Shown here one piece after another: positions 37,621 to 48,764 of a stretch of DNA of 64,000 nt. A model generated the notes under the pieces. That model was not told the DNA's origin. It saw nothing but the letters and a program-made list of their open reading frames with translations, and did no database searches. A program made the position numbers and the translations under genes. Numbering within the stretch: position 1 is the stretch's first letter; the number at the start of each line of letters is the position of its first letter. The DNA comes from Shewanella psychropiezotolerans (GTDB taxonomy: Bacteria > Pseudomonadota > Gammaproteobacteria > Enterobacterales > Shewanellaceae). Location of the stretch: positions 372,001 through 436,000 of the forward strand of contig NZ_CP041614.1 of the NCBI RefSeq assembly GCF_007197555.1, written 5' to 3'.

Positions 37621-40218
37621 GTGCTAGAAGCATATCGTAAACACGTCGCAGAACGTGCTTCAGAGGGCGTAGTCCCTAAGCCATTAGATGCCCATCAAGT
37701 GGCCGAGTTAGTTGAAATCTTCAAGAACCCACCTGCGGGAGAAGAGGCATTTATCCTCGACCTGCTTGAGAACAGAATTCCACCGGGAGTAGATGAAGCC
37801 GCCTATGTTAAAGCCGGGTTCCTGGATGCTGTGGCCAAAGGTGAAGTTACATCGCCAATTCTGACATCGGCACACGCCGTTGAACTGCTTGGTACCATGC
37901 AGGGTGGTTATAACATCGAGCCCTTGATTGATCAGCTAGATGTTGAAGCACTGGCGCCACTTGCTGTTAAAGCTTTATCAAAAACTTTGCTTATGTTTGA
38001 TTCTTTTCACGATGTGGTTGAGAAGATGCAAGCAGGCAATGAGTTTGCTAAGCAGGTCGTTCATGCATGGGCCGATGCCGATTGGTTCCTGAATCGTCCT
38101 AAGCTTGAAGAGAAGATCTCTCTCACCGTGTTTAAAGTCACAGGTGAAACTAACACCGATGACTTGTCTCCGGCCCCGGATGCCTGGTCTCGCCCCGATA
38201 TTCCTTTGCATGCATTAGCTATGCTAAAGAATGCGCGTGACGGTATCGTACCCGATGAGGCTGGCACTATCGGTCCAATCAAGGAGATCGAACAACTTAA
38301 GACTAAAGGTTTCCCACTCGTCTATGTGGGTGATGTTGTCGGTACAGGGTCTTCACGTAAGTCGGCAACTAACTCAGTGCTATGGTTTATGGGTGATGAT
38401 ATCCCTAATGTGCCTAACAAGCGCGCTGGTGGTTTCTGTCTGGGTGGTAAGATTGCTCCTATTTTCTTCAATACCATGGAAGATGCCGGCGCTCTACCGA
38501 TAGAGCTAGATGTGACCAAGATGGACATGGGCGATGTTATCGATATCTACCCATACCAAGGCCTAGTTAAGCGTCACGATAGCGATGAAGTTATCTCCGA
38601 GTTTAGTCTCAAAACTGCTGTCTTGATGGATGAAGTTCGCGCTGGTGGCCGCATTCCATTGATCATCGGACGTGGTCTTACAGCTCGTGCTCGTGAAGTG
38701 CTTAAGCTTGAGGACTCAACAGTCTTTGTATTACCAAAAGACGTGGCCGATACGGGCAAAGGTTATACGCTTGCTCAGAAGATGGTTGGTAAAGCCTGTG
38801 GTGTTGCCGGTATTCGTCCGGGCCAATACTGTGAGCCTAAGATGACTTCTGTGGGTTCGCAAGATACTACCGGTCCTATGACTCGTGATGAGCTTAAAGA
38901 TCTGGCTTGTCTTGGTTTCAGTGCCGATCTGACCATGCAGTCTTTCTGTCACACGGCGGCTTATCCTAAGCCTGTCGACGTGAACACTCACCATACGCTT
39001 CCTGATTTCATCATGAACCGTGGCGGTGTGTCTCTTCGTCCTGGTGATGGAGTAATTCACTCTTGGTTAAATCGTATGTTGCTGCCTGATACCGTAGGTA
39101 CAGGTGGTGATTCGCATACTCGCTTCCCAATTGGTATCTCTTTCCCTGCGGGTTCAGGTCTGGTGGCTTTCGCCGCGGCGACAGGCGTTATGCCTCTGGA
39201 TATGCCTGAGTCCGTCTTAGTTCGTTTCAAAGGTGAAATGCAACCGGGTATCACACTACGTGATCTGGTACACGCAATTCCGCTTAAAGCTATCGATATG
39301 GGTCTCTTGACCGTAGAGAAGCAAGGTAAAGTTAACTTCTTCTCCGGCCGAGTGCTTGAGATTGAAGGTCTTGAAAGTTTGAAGGTTGAGCAGGCATTTG
39401 AATTGTCTGACGCTTCAGCCGAGCGTAGTGCTGCAGGTTGTAGCATCAAGCTGGACAAAGAGCCTATCATCGAATATCTAAACTCCAACATAGTGATGTT
39501 GAAGTGGATGATTGCCGAAGGTTATGGGGATCGTCGTACTATCGAGCGTCGTATTATCGCGATGCAAGATTGGTTAGCTAACCCTGAGTTGCTGGCAGCC
39601 GATGCCGATGCCGAATATGCGGCAGTTATCGAAATTGACTTGAGCGACATTAAAGAGCCAATTCTTTGTGCTCCAAACGATCCTGATGATGCGGTACTGC
39701 TATCAGACGTTAAGGACACTAAGATTGACGAAGTCTTCGTCGGTTCTTGTATGACCAACATTGGCCACTTCCGTGCTACGGGTAAGATGCTGGATAAGTT
39801 TGCCACTACCTTGCCGACACGTCTATGGATTGCGCCACCGACTAAGATGGATCGTGACCAGCTTACCGAAGAGGGCTACTACGCCATATTCGGTCGTGTA
39901 GGCGCTCGCATCGAGATCCCAGGTTGTTCTCTATGTATGGGTAACCAGGCTCGTGTTGCCGAAGGTGCCACAGTTGTTTCGACTTCAACGCGTAACTTCC
40001 CTAACCGTCTAGGTACTGGTGCTAATGTTTACCTGGCTTCTGCCGAACTGGCTGCCGTTGCGGCTCTGCTGGGTCGTCTGCCTTCTGCCGATGAATATCA
40101 GACTTATGCGAAAGAGTTGGACGCGACTGCGGCCGATACCTATCGTTACCTGAACTTCGATAAGATGCAGTCTTATACTGAAAAAGCGGCTGAAGTCATC
40201 TTTCAGTCGGCAGTATAA
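37621..40218 (+). CDS. acnB: Bifunctional aconitate hydratase 2 / 2-methylisocitrate dehydratase AcnB
   Basis: An 865-residue iron-sulfur TCA cycle enzyme interconverting citrate and isocitrate. The start is GTG at 37621, preceded by AAGAGGA; it gives (M)[15 protein letters not shown], the AcnB N-terminus, and the exact E. coli length. An in-frame ATG-type extension to 37528 is rejected. The N-terminal HEAT-like domain (1-160), the swivel domain and the cluster ligands GSCMTN and CSLCMGNQ near the C-terminus are visible. AcnB apo-protein also binds mRNA in enterobacteria; whether it does here is not known. Confidence 0.96.
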   Translation: MLEAYRKHVAERASEGVVPKPLDAHQVAELVEIFKNPPAGEEAFILDLLENRIPPGVDEAAYVKAGFLDAVAKGEVTSPILTSAHAVELLGTMQGGYNIEPLIDQLDVEALAPLAVKALSKTLLMFDSFHDVVEKMQAGNEFAKQVVHAWADADWFLNRPKLEEKISLTVFKVTGETNTDDLSPAPDAWSRPDIPLHALAMLKNARDGIVPDEAGTIGPIKEIEQLKTKGFPLVYVGDVVGTGSSRKSATNSVLWFMGDDIPNVPNKRAGGFCLGGKIAPIFFNTMEDAGALPIELDVTKMDMGDVIDIYPYQGLVKRHDSDEVISEFSLKTAVLMDEVRAGGRIPLIIGRGLTARAREVLKLEDSTVFVLPKDVADTGKGYTLAQKMVGKACGVAGIRPGQYCEPKMTSVGSQDTTGPMTRDELKDLACLGFSADLTMQSFCHTAAYPKPVDVNTHHTLPDFIMNRGGVSLRPGDGVIHSWLNRMLLPDTVGTGGDSHTRFPIGISFPAGSGLVAFAAATGVMPLDMPESVLVRFKGEMQPGITLRDLVHAIPLKAIDMGLLTVEKQGKVNFFSGRVLEIEGLESLKVEQAFELSDASAERSAAGCSIKLDKEPIIEYLNSNIVMLKWMIAEGYGDRRTIERRIIAMQDWLANPELLAADADAEYAAVIEIDLSDIKEPILCAPNDPDDAVLLSDVKDTKIDEVFVGSCMTNIGHFRATGKMLDKFATTLPTRLWIAPPTKMDRDQLTEEGYYAIFGRVGARIEIPGCSLCMGNQARVAEGATVVSTSTRNFPNRLGTGANVYLASAELAAVAALLGRLPSADEYQTYAKELDATAADTYRYLNFDKMQSYTEKAAEVIFQSAV

Positions 40219-40314
40219 ACTCACCACTGACCTAGTGCTCTTGAGCGCTAGGCTCAGTGAGAGTATTTGGTCCTGCTAAGACCTTTCGCTGCAAGAAATA
40301 GTGAAAGCTTAAAC

Positions 40315-40352
40315 AAAAAAGCTAGATTCATTAATATGAATCTAGCTTTTTT
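40315..40352. terminator. Bidirectional terminator acnB / DUF971 gene
   Basis: A 17-bp perfect stem, AAAAAAGCTAGATTCAT with ATGAATCTAGCTTTTTT, around a 4-nt loop. A-run and T-run on either side allow termination from both directions. It stands between acnB (ends 40218) and the convergent gene ending at 40378. Confidence 0.92.
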
Positions 40353-40377
40353 TATGGGTGTTGTTTTCGACTTAACA

Positions 40378-40773
40378 CTAATTATGATACTTAACTGCCA
40401 TATCAATTAAGGGCTCACGACTGGCTTTTTCTGCTCTGAGTCTGGCTAGGTATTGCTCCCACAAATCGACCTGATGAGTGGCGAGGTCATATAACACCTT
40501 CCAGGAAAATAGGCCTGTGTTATGACCATCGTCGAAGGTTATCTTGACCGCGTAGTTTCCCACGGGATCCAGGGCCTTGATATTGACGTTTTTCTTGTGG
40601 GTGACGAGTACCGGATTGCCATGGCCGTGGACTTCGGCCGAGGGAGAATAGACACGTAGCATCTCACAACTGAGTTGATAGGTCTTGCCGTCATCAAAGG
40701 TCACCTCTAACAGGCGAGATTTTCGTTTAAGCTTGAGGGCGGTAACGACCGGATTATAGTCTGGAGAAGTCAT
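40378..40773 (-). CDS. DUF971 / gamma-butyrobetaine hydroxylase-like N-terminal domain protein
   Basis: A 131-residue protein consisting mainly of the DUF971 domain (about residues 10-100), with KLKRKSRLLEVTFDDGKTYQLS and VKITFDDGHNTGLFSWKVL. This domain is found alone in many proteobacteria and fused to the N-terminus of gamma-butyrobetaine hydroxylases; it binds a metal in some relatives. The role here is unknown. It follows hslU in the same direction but behind a terminator, a neighbourhood common in Shewanella and Pseudomonas. Confidence 0.85.
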   Translation of the reverse strand: MTSPDYNPVVTALKLKRKSRLLEVTFDDGKTYQLSCEMLRVYSPSAEVHGHGNPVLVTHKKNVNIKALDPVGNYAVKITFDDGHNTGLFSWKVLYDLATHQVDLWEQYLARLRAEKASREPLIDMAVKYHN

Positions 40774-40792
40774 AATATTGGCCTGTGGTATA

Positions 40793-40829
40793 AAAAAAGT
40801 CAGGGCCTAGGTTTGAGTGCCTAAGCCCT
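40793..40829 (-). terminator. Terminator after hslU
   Basis: Hairpin AGGGCCTAGG / CCTAAGCCCT (40802-40829, one mismatch), followed on the minus strand after 4 nt by a run of seven T. It begins 10 bp past the hslU stop codon. Confidence 0.78.
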
Positions 40830-40838
40830 ATAAGCACA

Positions 40839-42164
40839 TTATAGAATAAAGCGGCTTAGATCTTCATCTTGTACCAGCTCATCGAGATGGTCTTTGACGT
40901 ATTTTTCATCGATCACAGACTCAGTGCCAGACTTATCGGAGGCGCCATAGGATAGCTCTTCCATCAAGCGTTCCATTACAGTATGTAATCGACGAGCACC
41001 GATATTCTCTGTGCGTTCGTTGACCTGCCATGCTGCCTGGGCAATAGCATCGATACCGTCTTTGGTAAACTCGATTTTTACGCCTTCGGTTGCCATCAAG
41101 GCAACGTATTGCTCAGTCAATGACGCGTGCGGCTCAGTTAAGATACGTTTGAAGTCATCGGCTGTCAGAGCTTGCAGCTCAACACGGATAGGTAAGCGGC
41201 CCTGAAGCTCAGGGATCAGATCCGATGGTTTAGACATCTGGAATGCACCAGAGGCGATGAACAAGATATGGTCGGTTTTAACCATGCCGTGTTTAGTGTT
41301 AACCGTACAACCTTCTACCAGTGGCAGCAGATCACGTTGAACACCTTCTCGTGAGACATCTGGACCCGAGCTTTCGCCGCGCCTACAGATCTTATCGATC
41401 TCATCGAGGAAGACGATGCCGTGCTGCTCAACGAGTTCGATAGCCTGATCTTTCAGATCTTCTTGGTTAACGAGTTTAGCCGCTTCCTCTTCGATCATTA
41501 GCTTGTAAGCTTCCTTGATCGGCATCTTGCGACGCTTACTGGCACCGGGCCCCATATTTTGGAACATGCTTTGCAGCTGATTAGTCATCTCTTCCATGCC
41601 TGGAGGTGACATTATCTCTATGCCAACCTGAGGTGCGGAAACATCTATCTCTATCTCTTTATCGTCCAGCTGACCTTCACGCAGTTTCTTGCGAAAGATC
41701 TGGCGTGTGCCTGAGTCATCTTTAGTTTCACTGTCCCAATCCTCTTTAGGCTTAGGCAGTAAAGCATCCAGAATTCGCTCTTCGGCGGCTTCTTCGGCCC
41801 TGAACTTACACTTTTTCATATGTTCTTCACGAGTCAGCTTGATGGCTGAATCGGTGAGATCACGGATAATCTGCTCAACTTCTTTGCCTACGTAGCCCAC
41901 TTCGGTGAACTTGGTGGCTTCAACCTTGATAAAAGGTGCCTTCGCTAGCTTAGCGAGTCGGCGAGCAATTTCAGTTTTACCGACACCAGTCGGGCCGATC
42001 ATCAAGATATTTTTTGGGGTCACTTCCTGGCGCAGATCGGCATCGAGTTGCATACGACGCCAGCGGTTACGCAGTGCGATAGCCACGGCGCGCTTGGCAT
42101 TCTGTTGGCCTATGATGTGACTGTCTAACTCATGGACAATCTCACGTGGAGTCATTTCAGACAT
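40839..42164 (-). CDS. hslU: ATP-dependent protease ATPase subunit HslU (ClpY)
   Basis: A 441-residue AAA+ unfoldase that feeds substrates to Hsl[25 protein letters not shown] is the standard start. Walker [10 protein letters not shown] is at residues 57-65, the pore motif [15 protein letters not shown] follows, and Walker B is VFLDEIDKI. The I-domain spans about 110-240. The last residues DLSRFIL form the C-terminal tail that docks into HslV. Distal gene of the hslVU pair. Confidence 0.97.
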   Translation of the reverse strand: MSEMTPREIVHELDSHIIGQQNAKRAVAIALRNRWRRMQLDADLRQEVTPKNILMIGPTGVGKTEIARRLAKLAKAPFIKVEATKFTEVGYVGKEVEQIIRDLTDSAIKLTREEHMKKCKFRAEEAAEERILDALLPKPKEDWDSETKDDSGTRQIFRKKLREGQLDDKEIEIDVSAPQVGIEIMSPPGMEEMTNQLQSMFQNMGPGASKRRKMPIKEAYKLMIEEEAAKLVNQEDLKDQAIELVEQHGIVFLDEIDKICRRGESSGPDVSREGVQRDLLPLVEGCTVNTKHGMVKTDHILFIASGAFQMSKPSDLIPELQGRLPIRVELQALTADDFKRILTEPHASLTEQYVALMATEGVKIEFTKDGIDAIAQAAWQVNERTENIGARRLHTVMERLMEELSYGASDKSGTESVIDEKYVKDHLDELVQDEDLSRFIL

Positions 42165-42241
42165 ATTTTTTCCTCATGCATCTCAGCATTTAATCTGGAG
42201 TCGTTACTTGTCATTGGTCATAGAAACTATGCGACTCGAGA

Positions 42242-42766
42242 TCAGTAATTTAATTCTTCGATAGTTTTGAACTGGTTGGTGAACACACAGATACCACCAG
42301 CGATAGTGAGTGACTTCTCTGCTATCTCAGTTGCTGTCAGTTCGGTATTTTCAAGTAGAGCTGTGGCCGCCGATTGGGCAAATGGGCCACCCGAGCCGAT
42401 AGCAATAAGATCATTTTCCGGCTGTATTACATCACCATTACCCGTGATGATCAGCGAGCACTCTGAATCGGCAACGGCCAAAAGAGCCTCTAATTTACGT
42501 AGCATCTTATCGCTACGCCAATCTTTTGCCATCTCAACGGCGGCTTTCATCAGATGTCCCTGATGCATCTCTAACTTGGCTTCGAAGCGTTCGAATAGGG
42601 TAAAAGCATCGGCGGTACCGCCAGCAAAACCTGCCAGGACTTTGTTATGATAAAGGCGACGAACTTTTCTGGCATTACCTTTCATCACGGTATTACCAAG
42701 TGATACTTGGCCATCTCCGGCTATGACGACTTGGTTATTACGGCGAACTGATACGATTGTGGTCAC
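42242..42766 (-). CDS. hslV: ATP-dependent protease peptidase subunit HslV (ClpQ)
   Basis: A 174-residue proteasome-like threonine peptidase. Removal of Met1 exposes the catalytic Thr (MTTIVSVRR), and the conserved [17 protein letters not shown] and [14 protein letters not shown] segments follow. HslV forms two stacked hexamers capped by HslU. The 77-bp gap to hslU has no terminator. A sigma-32-type promoter lies 56-85 bp upstream. Confidence 0.97.
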   Translation of the reverse strand: MTTIVSVRRNNQVVIAGDGQVSLGNTVMKGNARKVRRLYHNKVLAGFAGGTADAFTLFERFEAKLEMHQGHLMKAAVEMAKDWRSDKMLRKLEALLAVADSECSLIITGNGDVIQPENDLIAIGSGGPFAQSAATALLENTELTATEIAEKSLTIAGGICVFTNQFKTIEELNY

Positions 42767-42821
42767 GAATGAATCCTCTTCTCAAACTGATGCTGCTATG
42801 GCATCAGCGGGTGATAGAGAA

Positions 42822-42851
42822 TATATGGGGGGGAGTGAGTGAAATATCAAG
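42822..42851 (-). promoter_or_regulatory. Sigma-32 (heat-shock) promoter of hslVU
   Basis: Read on the minus strand: -35 CTTGAT (42851-42846), 15-bp spacer, -10 CCCCATATA (42830-42822). This matches the E. coli sigma-32 consensus CTTGAA-N13-17-CCCCATnTA with one -35 mismatch. The C-tract before CCCCAT is longer than in the consensus. Confidence 0.78.
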
Positions 42852-43007
42852 GAGTAAGTATGGAAAAAGGAAAATAGCCTAGGTAACGTTCACCTTGTCA
42901 GTTTTGTCTGGTCGATAGCCTGACTTATAAATAGCCCGCGTATGTCGTCTTAGCATTTTCTGCCAAGTTTCATCTAGCTGCGGGCTGCATATTTATTAGG
43001 CTTGCTA

Positions 43008-43595
43008 TTACTTCTTCACATACATCAAGAAACAGCCATTGATGCCAGCTTTCTGTAAGATGTGTCTATGTTTTTCGGCCTGACGCTTGCGCTCGTATGG
43101 ACCTAGGCTGACCTTATACCAGTCACCCGTGGTACCTCTTACTTTAGAAATGTCGGATTCTAGTCCCTGGAAGGCGATGACCGCTTTCATCTGCTCAGCT
43201 TGAGCTTGGGTCCTGAAAGAGCCACATTGCATCTGATAGAGGTGAGTCTGGACAGCGGTCTCGGGAATATCGACTTCAACTTGCTTATTTACCAGTTCCT
43301 GTTGATAGGTCCATTTCTCTTCAGGCTTAGGAGGAAGAGCCTTAGGATCTTTCTTTTGAGTGAGCTTGATATCAGTTTGCTCAACCACAGGAGCCTTTGT
43401 TTCATCAAGCTCTTCAGCACTGTTGTTGATGGTCCAGAGGAAGTAACCGAAGCCTGTGATTAGGCCTAGGGTCACCAGCAACAAAACCAGCGGAAAGCGT
43501 CTGGGCGCAGGCGCCTGACTCTTTCTACGTATCGTTTTGGGTTTTGCCTTACCTTTCCTGGCTGGCTTTCTATTAGCGTAATCGCGATTTGTCAT
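43008..43595 (-). CDS. ftsN: Cell division protein FtsN (SPOR domain)
   Basis: A 195-residue bitopic membrane protein. A basic cytoplasmic N-terminus (1-33) is followed by one membrane helix (LVLLLVTLGLITGFGYFLW, about 34-53), a Lys/Pro-rich periplasmic linker and a C-terminal SPOR domain (about 115-195: YQMQCGSFRTQAQAEQMKA and DWYKVSLGPYERK), which binds denuded glycan at the septum. The gene order argS-ftsN-hslV supports FtsN rather than DedD. It starts 20 bp after the argS stop codon. Confidence 0.9.
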   Translation of the reverse strand: MTNRDYANRKPARKGKAKPKTIRRKSQAPAPRRFPLVLLLVTLGLITGFGYFLWTINNSAEELDETKAPVVEQTDIKLTQKKDPKALPPKPEEKWTYQQELVNKQVEVDIPETAVQTHLYQMQCGSFRTQAQAEQMKAVIAFQGLESDISKVRGTTGDWYKVSLGPYERKRQAEKHRHILQKAGINGCFLMYVKK

Positions 43596-43615
43596 AGTAT
43601 TGAAATACCGTCTGG

Positions 43616-45361
43616 TTACATGCGGTCTAAGGTTTCAATACCAAGTAGCTCGAGACCTTGTTTCAGTGTCTTAGCCGTAAGTTGTGCAATTAGCATGCGG
43701 CTCTTCTTCTGTTCTTCGGTTTCTGCAGCCAGAACCGGACAGGCTTCATAGAAGCTAGAGAAGGCACCGGCAAGTTCAAATAGGTAAGCGCACATGGCAT
43801 GGGGTTGCCCCTTTGCTACCATACGAGACAGAACCTCACCAAATTGCGCGAGTTTATTGCCCAGATTTTTCTCTTTGTCGTGTGCCAATACGATCTTAGC
43901 ATCGCTTAGGTCTATATCTGCAGCACGCTTAAAGATACCGGCTACACGAGTGTAAGCATAAAGCAGGTAAGGTGCGGTATTACCTTCGAAGCTTAGCATC
44001 TGCTCGAAGCTGAAAATGTAATCGCTGGTGCGGTTCTTAGATAGATCGGCATATTTGACTGAGCTTATTCCGACCACTTTGGCTATCTTTTCTAGTTCCG
44101 CCTGATCCATGTCTGGATTCTTGCTACGAACCAGTTCCAATGCACGGGTATCGGCTTCATTCAGAAGGTCGACTAATTTAACCACACCACCGGAGCGAGT
44201 CTTAAATGGACGTCCGTCTGCACCGTTCATGGTACCGAAGCCCATATGCTCTAGGCTGAGTTCCGGACGAACAAAGTTTGCCTTACGGGCTAATTTAAAG
44301 ACTTGCTGGAAGTGTAGTGCCTGGCGTAGATCGACAAAGTAGAGCACCCGGTCTGCATTTAGCACGTTTGAGCGGTAACGCATCGCCGCCATATCACTGG
44401 TTGCATACAGGTAGCCACCGTCCGCTTTCTGTATAATAACGGGTAGGGGCTCGCCTTCTTTATTCTTAAACTCATCCTGAAAGACGACTTTAGCGCCATT
44501 ACTTTCAGACAAGAGCCCTTGTGTATCTAATTCCTTAACTACTTCAGCCAGCTCTGCGTTGTAAGCACTCTCACCACGCACATCTTCACGGGTCAGGCTC
44601 ACGCCCAAACGCGTATAAACGTCATGGCAATGTTTAAGGGAAATGTCGTTAAATTCACGCCACAGCTTGTTACAGTATTCATCGCCTGATTGCAGTGACA
44701 CCACAAGTTTACGGGCACGAACGGCAAACTCTTCCGACTCGTCGAAACGTACTTTCGCGGCGCGATAGAAGGTTTCGAGATCGGAAAGCTCCATCTGAGC
44801 TTGCTCGCCATTTTTAGCGCGTAACTCTTCCATATAGGCCAGTAGCATGCCGAACTGAGTTCCCCAGTCACCCACATGGTTTTGACGTATCACCTTATGG
44901 CCTTGGAATTCCAGGGCACGTACCACACTGTCGCCTATGATGGTCGAACGTAGGTGGCCAACATGCATCTCTTTGGCCAAATTTGGCGAAGAGTAATCGA
45001 CGACTATGGTTTGCTGCTCTGGTAGGCTGATGCCTAAGTGGTCATCCTTTAGTGCTGCCATCAGTTGATTCGCTAAGGCATCTTCATCGATGAAGAAGTT
45101 GATAAATCCAGGACCCGCGATCTCAACTTTTTCCACCTGGCTGTCTTGAGGCAAGCTGTCTATGATGAGCTGAGCTATCTCTCTTGGGTTCTTGCGGGCA
45201 ATCTTAGTGAGCATCATTGCCAGGTTGGTAGCGAAATCACCATGGGTTTTATCTTTTGTTCGGTCCACCTGAATTCGAGCTTCGAAATCAGTAGGGATAA
45301 TCCCCTGTTGTTTAAGGACGTCTAGGGCTTGGATGAGCAAAGATTGAATATGTGATTTCAT
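43616..45361 (-). CDS. argS: Arginyl-tRNA synthetase ArgS
   Basis: A 581-residue class I aminoacyl-tRNA synthetase. The N-terminal Arg_tRNA_synt_N domain (1-90) is followed by the catalytic domain with [20 protein letters not shown], where HVGH is the HIGH-equivalent motif (about residues 131-134), and the C-terminal DALR anticodon domain. The canonical KMSK is absent, as usual in bacterial ArgS. Between priA and ftsN. Confidence 0.97.
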   Translation of the reverse strand: MKSHIQSLLIQALDVLKQQGIIPTDFEARIQVDRTKDKTHGDFATNLAMMLTKIARKNPREIAQLIIDSLPQDSQVEKVEIAGPGFINFFIDEDALANQLMAALKDDHLGISLPEQQTIVVDYSSPNLAKEMHVGHLRSTIIGDSVVRALEFQGHKVIRQNHVGDWGTQFGMLLAYMEELRAKNGEQAQMELSDLETFYRAAKVRFDESEEFAVRARKLVVSLQSGDEYCNKLWREFNDISLKHCHDVYTRLGVSLTREDVRGESAYNAELAEVVKELDTQGLLSESNGAKVVFQDEFKNKEGEPLPVIIQKADGGYLYATSDMAAMRYRSNVLNADRVLYFVDLRQALHFQQVFKLARKANFVRPELSLEHMGFGTMNGADGRPFKTRSGGVVKLVDLLNEADTRALELVRSKNPDMDQAELEKIAKVVGISSVKYADLSKNRTSDYIFSFEQMLSFEGNTAPYLLYAYTRVAGIFKRAADIDLSDAKIVLAHDKEKNLGNKLAQFGEVLSRMVAKGQPHAMCAYLFELAGAFSSFYEACPVLAAETEEQKKSRMLIAQLTAKTLKQGLELLGIETLDRM

Positions 45362-45496
45362 TGGCGTTTAATTGCTACTTACTAATGATAAAAAGATTTA
45401 GGGATAACCGCATATTTTAGCCGCTACTGGTGGTCAATTGCTATCCTCTGAGGCAATTAAATTGCATTTTTTTATGTTAATTCAGGTTAATTTAGC

Positions 45497-47692
45497 CTAC
45501 AGCAGATCTTGTGGATCTCTGTCTAAGCTCCATTTACAACGCTTAGCCAGCGGCAGAGCTTCAATTTGAGGCTGTGCATGTTCGAATGCCTGTTGCAGTT
45601 GGTTTCTTGATTTAGTCTGAAAAATCAGGTGTCTGCGGAATTTCCCGGCTTTTTTGTCCATAGGCGCTGGCATGGGACCTATAACTTCGGACTCATCGTT
45701 TTGGGGGAGAAATTGAGCCACTTGGGAAAGAAAGTTATCGGCATCTATGGCCTGATGGGCTTCGGCGCGTATCAACAGCATATGCCAGGCCGGTGGTAAT
45801 AGTGCTTGTTTACGTTCATTAAGCTGTGCTCTGGCAAACTCGCCATAACCTTTATGCATGAGTTCACGTAAAATGGCGTTATTGGCCTGATGTGTCTGCA
45901 TCAGGACTGTGCCTGGTTTTCTGGCACGTCCCGCTCGTCCTGAAACTTGGGTATAGAGTTGCCCGAAACGTTCCGGTGCTCTGAAGTCGGCACTAAACAG
46001 GGCGCCATCGACATCGAGCAAGCCGACTAAGGTGACGTCTGGGAAATGGTGGCCCTTAGCTAGCATCTGAGTACCCACCAGTATCTTATATTCCCCCTTA
46101 TGGATAGCATTAAGGTGGGCCTCGAGTGCGCCTTTTCTGCTGGTGGTATCGCGATCGATGCGAACCACTGGATATTTAGGGAACTCTTTTTCCAATGCCT
46201 CGGCGAGCTGCTCAGTGCCGACACCTTGGCCCATCAACATGGTGCTGCCACACTTATGACATTGACGTGGAATGGCGTAATGATTGCCGCAATGATGGCA
46301 ACGAATCTCACCCAGAGATTGATGTACGGTAAAGAAGGCGTCGCAGCGATCGCATTCATGGAGATGGCCACATTCATGGCATAGTAAGGCGGGTGCAAAC
46401 CCTCTGCGATTGAGGAACAGGAGCACCTGGTTACCGGCATCTAAATGGATCCGCATCTCGTTGAGCAGAGCATGGGACAGACCTGTTTTCAGGGGCTGGT
46501 TGCTGATGTCGATAATGCCCTGACGGACTTTCTCGGCGTTGCCCGCTCGTTGGCCTAATTCGAGGTGCTTGTAGCGTCCGCTGAGTGCATTTTGCAGACT
46601 CTCCAGTGATGGCGTTGCAGTACCGAGTAAGACAGGGATCTTCTCCAGATGCCCACGCATGACTGCCAGGTCCCTAGCATGATAGCCGACACCTTCCTGT
46701 TGTTTAAAACTTGAATCGTGCTCCTCGTCTAAAATTATCGTCCCGGGATAAGCCATAGGGGTGAAGAGCGCCGAGCGTGTACCTATGATGATGGCGGCTT
46801 CGCCGGTTTTTGCCTGACGCCATGCCGCTAATCTTTGGTTGTCGGTTAATCCTGAATGGATGACCGCGACCTTAACTTTGAAGCGGCTCTTGAAGCGACT
46901 GATGGTTTGAGGTGTCAGGCCTATCTCAGGAACTAGTATTAGTGCCTGTTTTCCTTGTTTGAGTACAGATTCGAGTAAGGAGAGGTAAACTTCAGTTTTG
47001 CCTGAGCCTGTGATGCCTTCGAGCAAGGTGCAGTGGTAGCCTGATTGCTGATTGAGGGTCGCGACTGCTATTGCCTGCTCGGGGTTGAGCGTCAATGGCT
47101 CTTCCCCTAGCTCAAGATTGTCTCGCCAACTGAGATCTATCTGGTTCCTGCGCTCATCTTTAGCTATCCAGCCTTTATCTTGTAAGGCCTTAATTGCCGA
47201 CTTACTCAGGGCTAAACTGGTGAGTTCTTCTTGAGTCATCTCAGCTGCGAGTAGCGCTTCCATCACCTTCTTCTGTGCCGGAGCTCGTTTTAGCGTGTCC
47301 AACGAGGCAGCCGTTCCTGCGGCAGTCATGGACCAAAATGTTGTGGTTTCAGCGCTAACTTCGGCGCCTTTACGGAGTGCGACGGGAAGGGCCTGAGACA
47401 GCATTTGGCCTAAACTACAGAAATAATATCTAGCCGCCCACGCAGTGAGTTTATAAAGAGAATCAGGCAGTAAAGGTTCGTCATCTAGCAGTTCAAGGAT
47501 AGATTTTATTTGATTAGGTGCTAAGTTACATGTATCGCTAGTTTTAGTGACTAGACCTATTAACTGCTGACGACCGAATGGAACTTTGACTCTCATGCCC
47601 TTTTTAGGCACAGATGTGACAGATTCAGGTACGTTATAACTGAAGGTTTGTCGCATAGGAACGGGAAGAGCAACCTCAACGAACAGGGGCAT
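45497..47692 (-). CDS. priA: Primosomal protein N' (replication restart helicase) PriA
   Basis: A 731-residue superfamily 2 helicase that reloads the replisome at collapsed forks. The N-terminal 3'-DNA-binding domain (1-100) contains VALPVPMRQTFSY. Walker A GITGSGKTE is at about residue 225, and the DEEH box is LDEEHDSSFKQQEG. The eight zinc cysteines follow as CHECGHLHECDRC and HHCGNHY...QCHKCGS. The C-terminal helicase motif GRAGRARKPGTV is present. Divergent from the fimV-like gene. Confidence 0.97.
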   Translation of the reverse strand: MPLFVEVALPVPMRQTFSYNVPESVTSVPKKGMRVKVPFGRQQLIGLVTKTSDTCNLAPNQIKSILELLDDEPLLPDSLYKLTAWAARYYFCSLGQMLSQALPVALRKGAEVSAETTTFWSMTAAGTAASLDTLKRAPAQKKVMEALLAAEMTQEELTSLALSKSAIKALQDKGWIAKDERRNQIDLSWRDNLELGEEPLTLNPEQAIAVATLNQQSGYHCTLLEGITGSGKTEVYLSLLESVLKQGKQALILVPEIGLTPQTISRFKSRFKVKVAVIHSGLTDNQRLAAWRQAKTGEAAIIIGTRSALFTPMAYPGTIILDEEHDSSFKQQEGVGYHARDLAVMRGHLEKIPVLLGTATPSLESLQNALSGRYKHLELGQRAGNAEKVRQGIIDISNQPLKTGLSHALLNEMRIHLDAGNQVLLFLNRRGFAPALLCHECGHLHECDRCDAFFTVHQSLGEIRCHHCGNHYAIPRQCHKCGSTMLMGQGVGTEQLAEALEKEFPKYPVVRIDRDTTSRKGALEAHLNAIHKGEYKILVGTQMLAKGHHFPDVTLVGLLDVDGALFSADFRAPERFGQLYTQVSGRAGRARKPGTVLMQTHQANNAILRELMHKGYGEFARAQLNERKQALLPPAWHMLLIRAEAHQAIDADNFLSQVAQFLPQNDESEVIGPMPAPMDKKAGKFRRHLIFQTKSRNQLQQAFEHAQPQIEALPLAKRCKWSLDRDPQDLL

Positions 47693-47800
47693 AGACAGAC
47701 AGGCTTAATCAAAGAGCAAAGAATAAAACAGTGTACCTAGGCTGATCGATTAGGGCTACTGTTATATAATGCCAATAGGTATAGAAAAGGAATTAACTCA

Positions 47801-48583
47801 ATGAAAATAATTATAAAAGTGACACTGTGCTTGATCCTTTTTATCACAGCTCCCTTCATCGGGGTTGGTTATGCTGATGCACAAATTTCCCACGTAAGTA
47901 TCAATGAACAGCAATTTATTTTAGGTGGCTATCCAAAATTCAGATTAAATATCGTTTCTCAGGATGCCAGTTTGGACAAGATGCAGTTTGTTGTCCGCCA
48001 GACGAGTGGTGAAGAAAGGCTAATGGTTAAGCCTATCAATAATTTTCTCTTGTTGGTGACAGGTGTCGAAGACGTAGTGGATCCGAGCGCAACCTTAGTG
48101 ATCAGAGAGTATCGGGTCAACAAATGGCGAGATGTGAAAGTATTTACCTTGTTTAAGGGGCAGCAGTTACCACAGGAACTTGCCGTCAAGTCTTCGGCCA
48201 CTCACCTAAGTGTCGAGAACAGATCATCGAAAGCGCCGAGTTCAAGCTATAAGATCGCAACCATGAGTCAGATGTCGACTCAGCTTCCCACTACTCAGGG
48301 TAAAAAATCAGCACAATATCGGGATACATTGATCGATAAATCCTGCACACTCTCTTACACTCCTGAAATGACACTCTGGCGCATTGGGACTGAACATGGG
48401 AAAGAGTGGGGAATAAGCACCTACGGTGCCATGATTGCCATTTTTGAAGCAAACCCAAAGGCTTTCAACCAAGGTGAAATCGGTGGCCTGCGGGCAGATG
48501 CCTCATTGCGCTGTCCTTCGCATGGATTGAGGGACAAGTATTCGAACCCTAAGATGGCGAAGCAAACGTTTGAAGCGTTATAG
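47801..48583 (+). CDS. FimV/TspA-like secreted protein with LysM-like C-terminus
   Basis: A 260-residue protein starting with a signal peptide (about residues 1-27, ending GYADA). The first half resembles the FimV N-terminal domain (FRLNIVSQDASLDKMQFVVR). The C-terminal stretch (about 190-245: TLWRIGTEHGKEWGISTYGA and IFEANPKAFNQGEIGGLRA) is like the LysM-adjacent segment of FimV-type proteins, which may bind peptidoglycan. It lacks the membrane helix and the large acidic cytoplasmic domain of full FimV. A role in type IV pilus or polar assembly is an inference by resemblance only. Between priA and rpmE. Confidence 0.65.
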   Translation: MKIIIKVTLCLILFITAPFIGVGYADAQISHVSINEQQFILGGYPKFRLNIVSQDASLDKMQFVVRQTSGEERLMVKPINNFLLLVTGVEDVVDPSATLVIREYRVNKWRDVKVFTLFKGQQLPQELAVKSSATHLSVENRSSKAPSSSYKIATMSQMSTQLPTTQGKKSAQYRDTLIDKSCTLSYTPEMTLWRIGTEHGKEWGISTYGAMIAIFEANPKAFNQGEIGGLRADASLRCPSHGLRDKYSNPKMAKQTFEAL

Positions 48584-48616
48584 ACGTATAGAGCCGAGAC
48601 GAACGCTAGGCTTTTA

Positions 48617-48655
48617 GAGCGGCTGCGCCTTCGAGGACGGCACTGCGTGCCTGCT
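48617..48655. repeat. Short intergenic repeat related to 4991-5048
   Basis: Shares AGCGGYTGCG and CCTTCGAGGRC with the interval after rsmI at 4991-5048, and contains GGCAC-TGC-GTGCC. Both directly follow stop codons on the plus strand. The similarity is short and could be partly chance. Confidence 0.35.
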
Positions 48656-48764
48656 GGTAATACAAGATTAGAGAAAAATCACATACATAGAATGCAATTG
48701 TGAAGCGGTTTGTTTTGCCTCTTGCATATTTTTTAAAACCCTGTAGTATTTTGCGCCTGAATAT

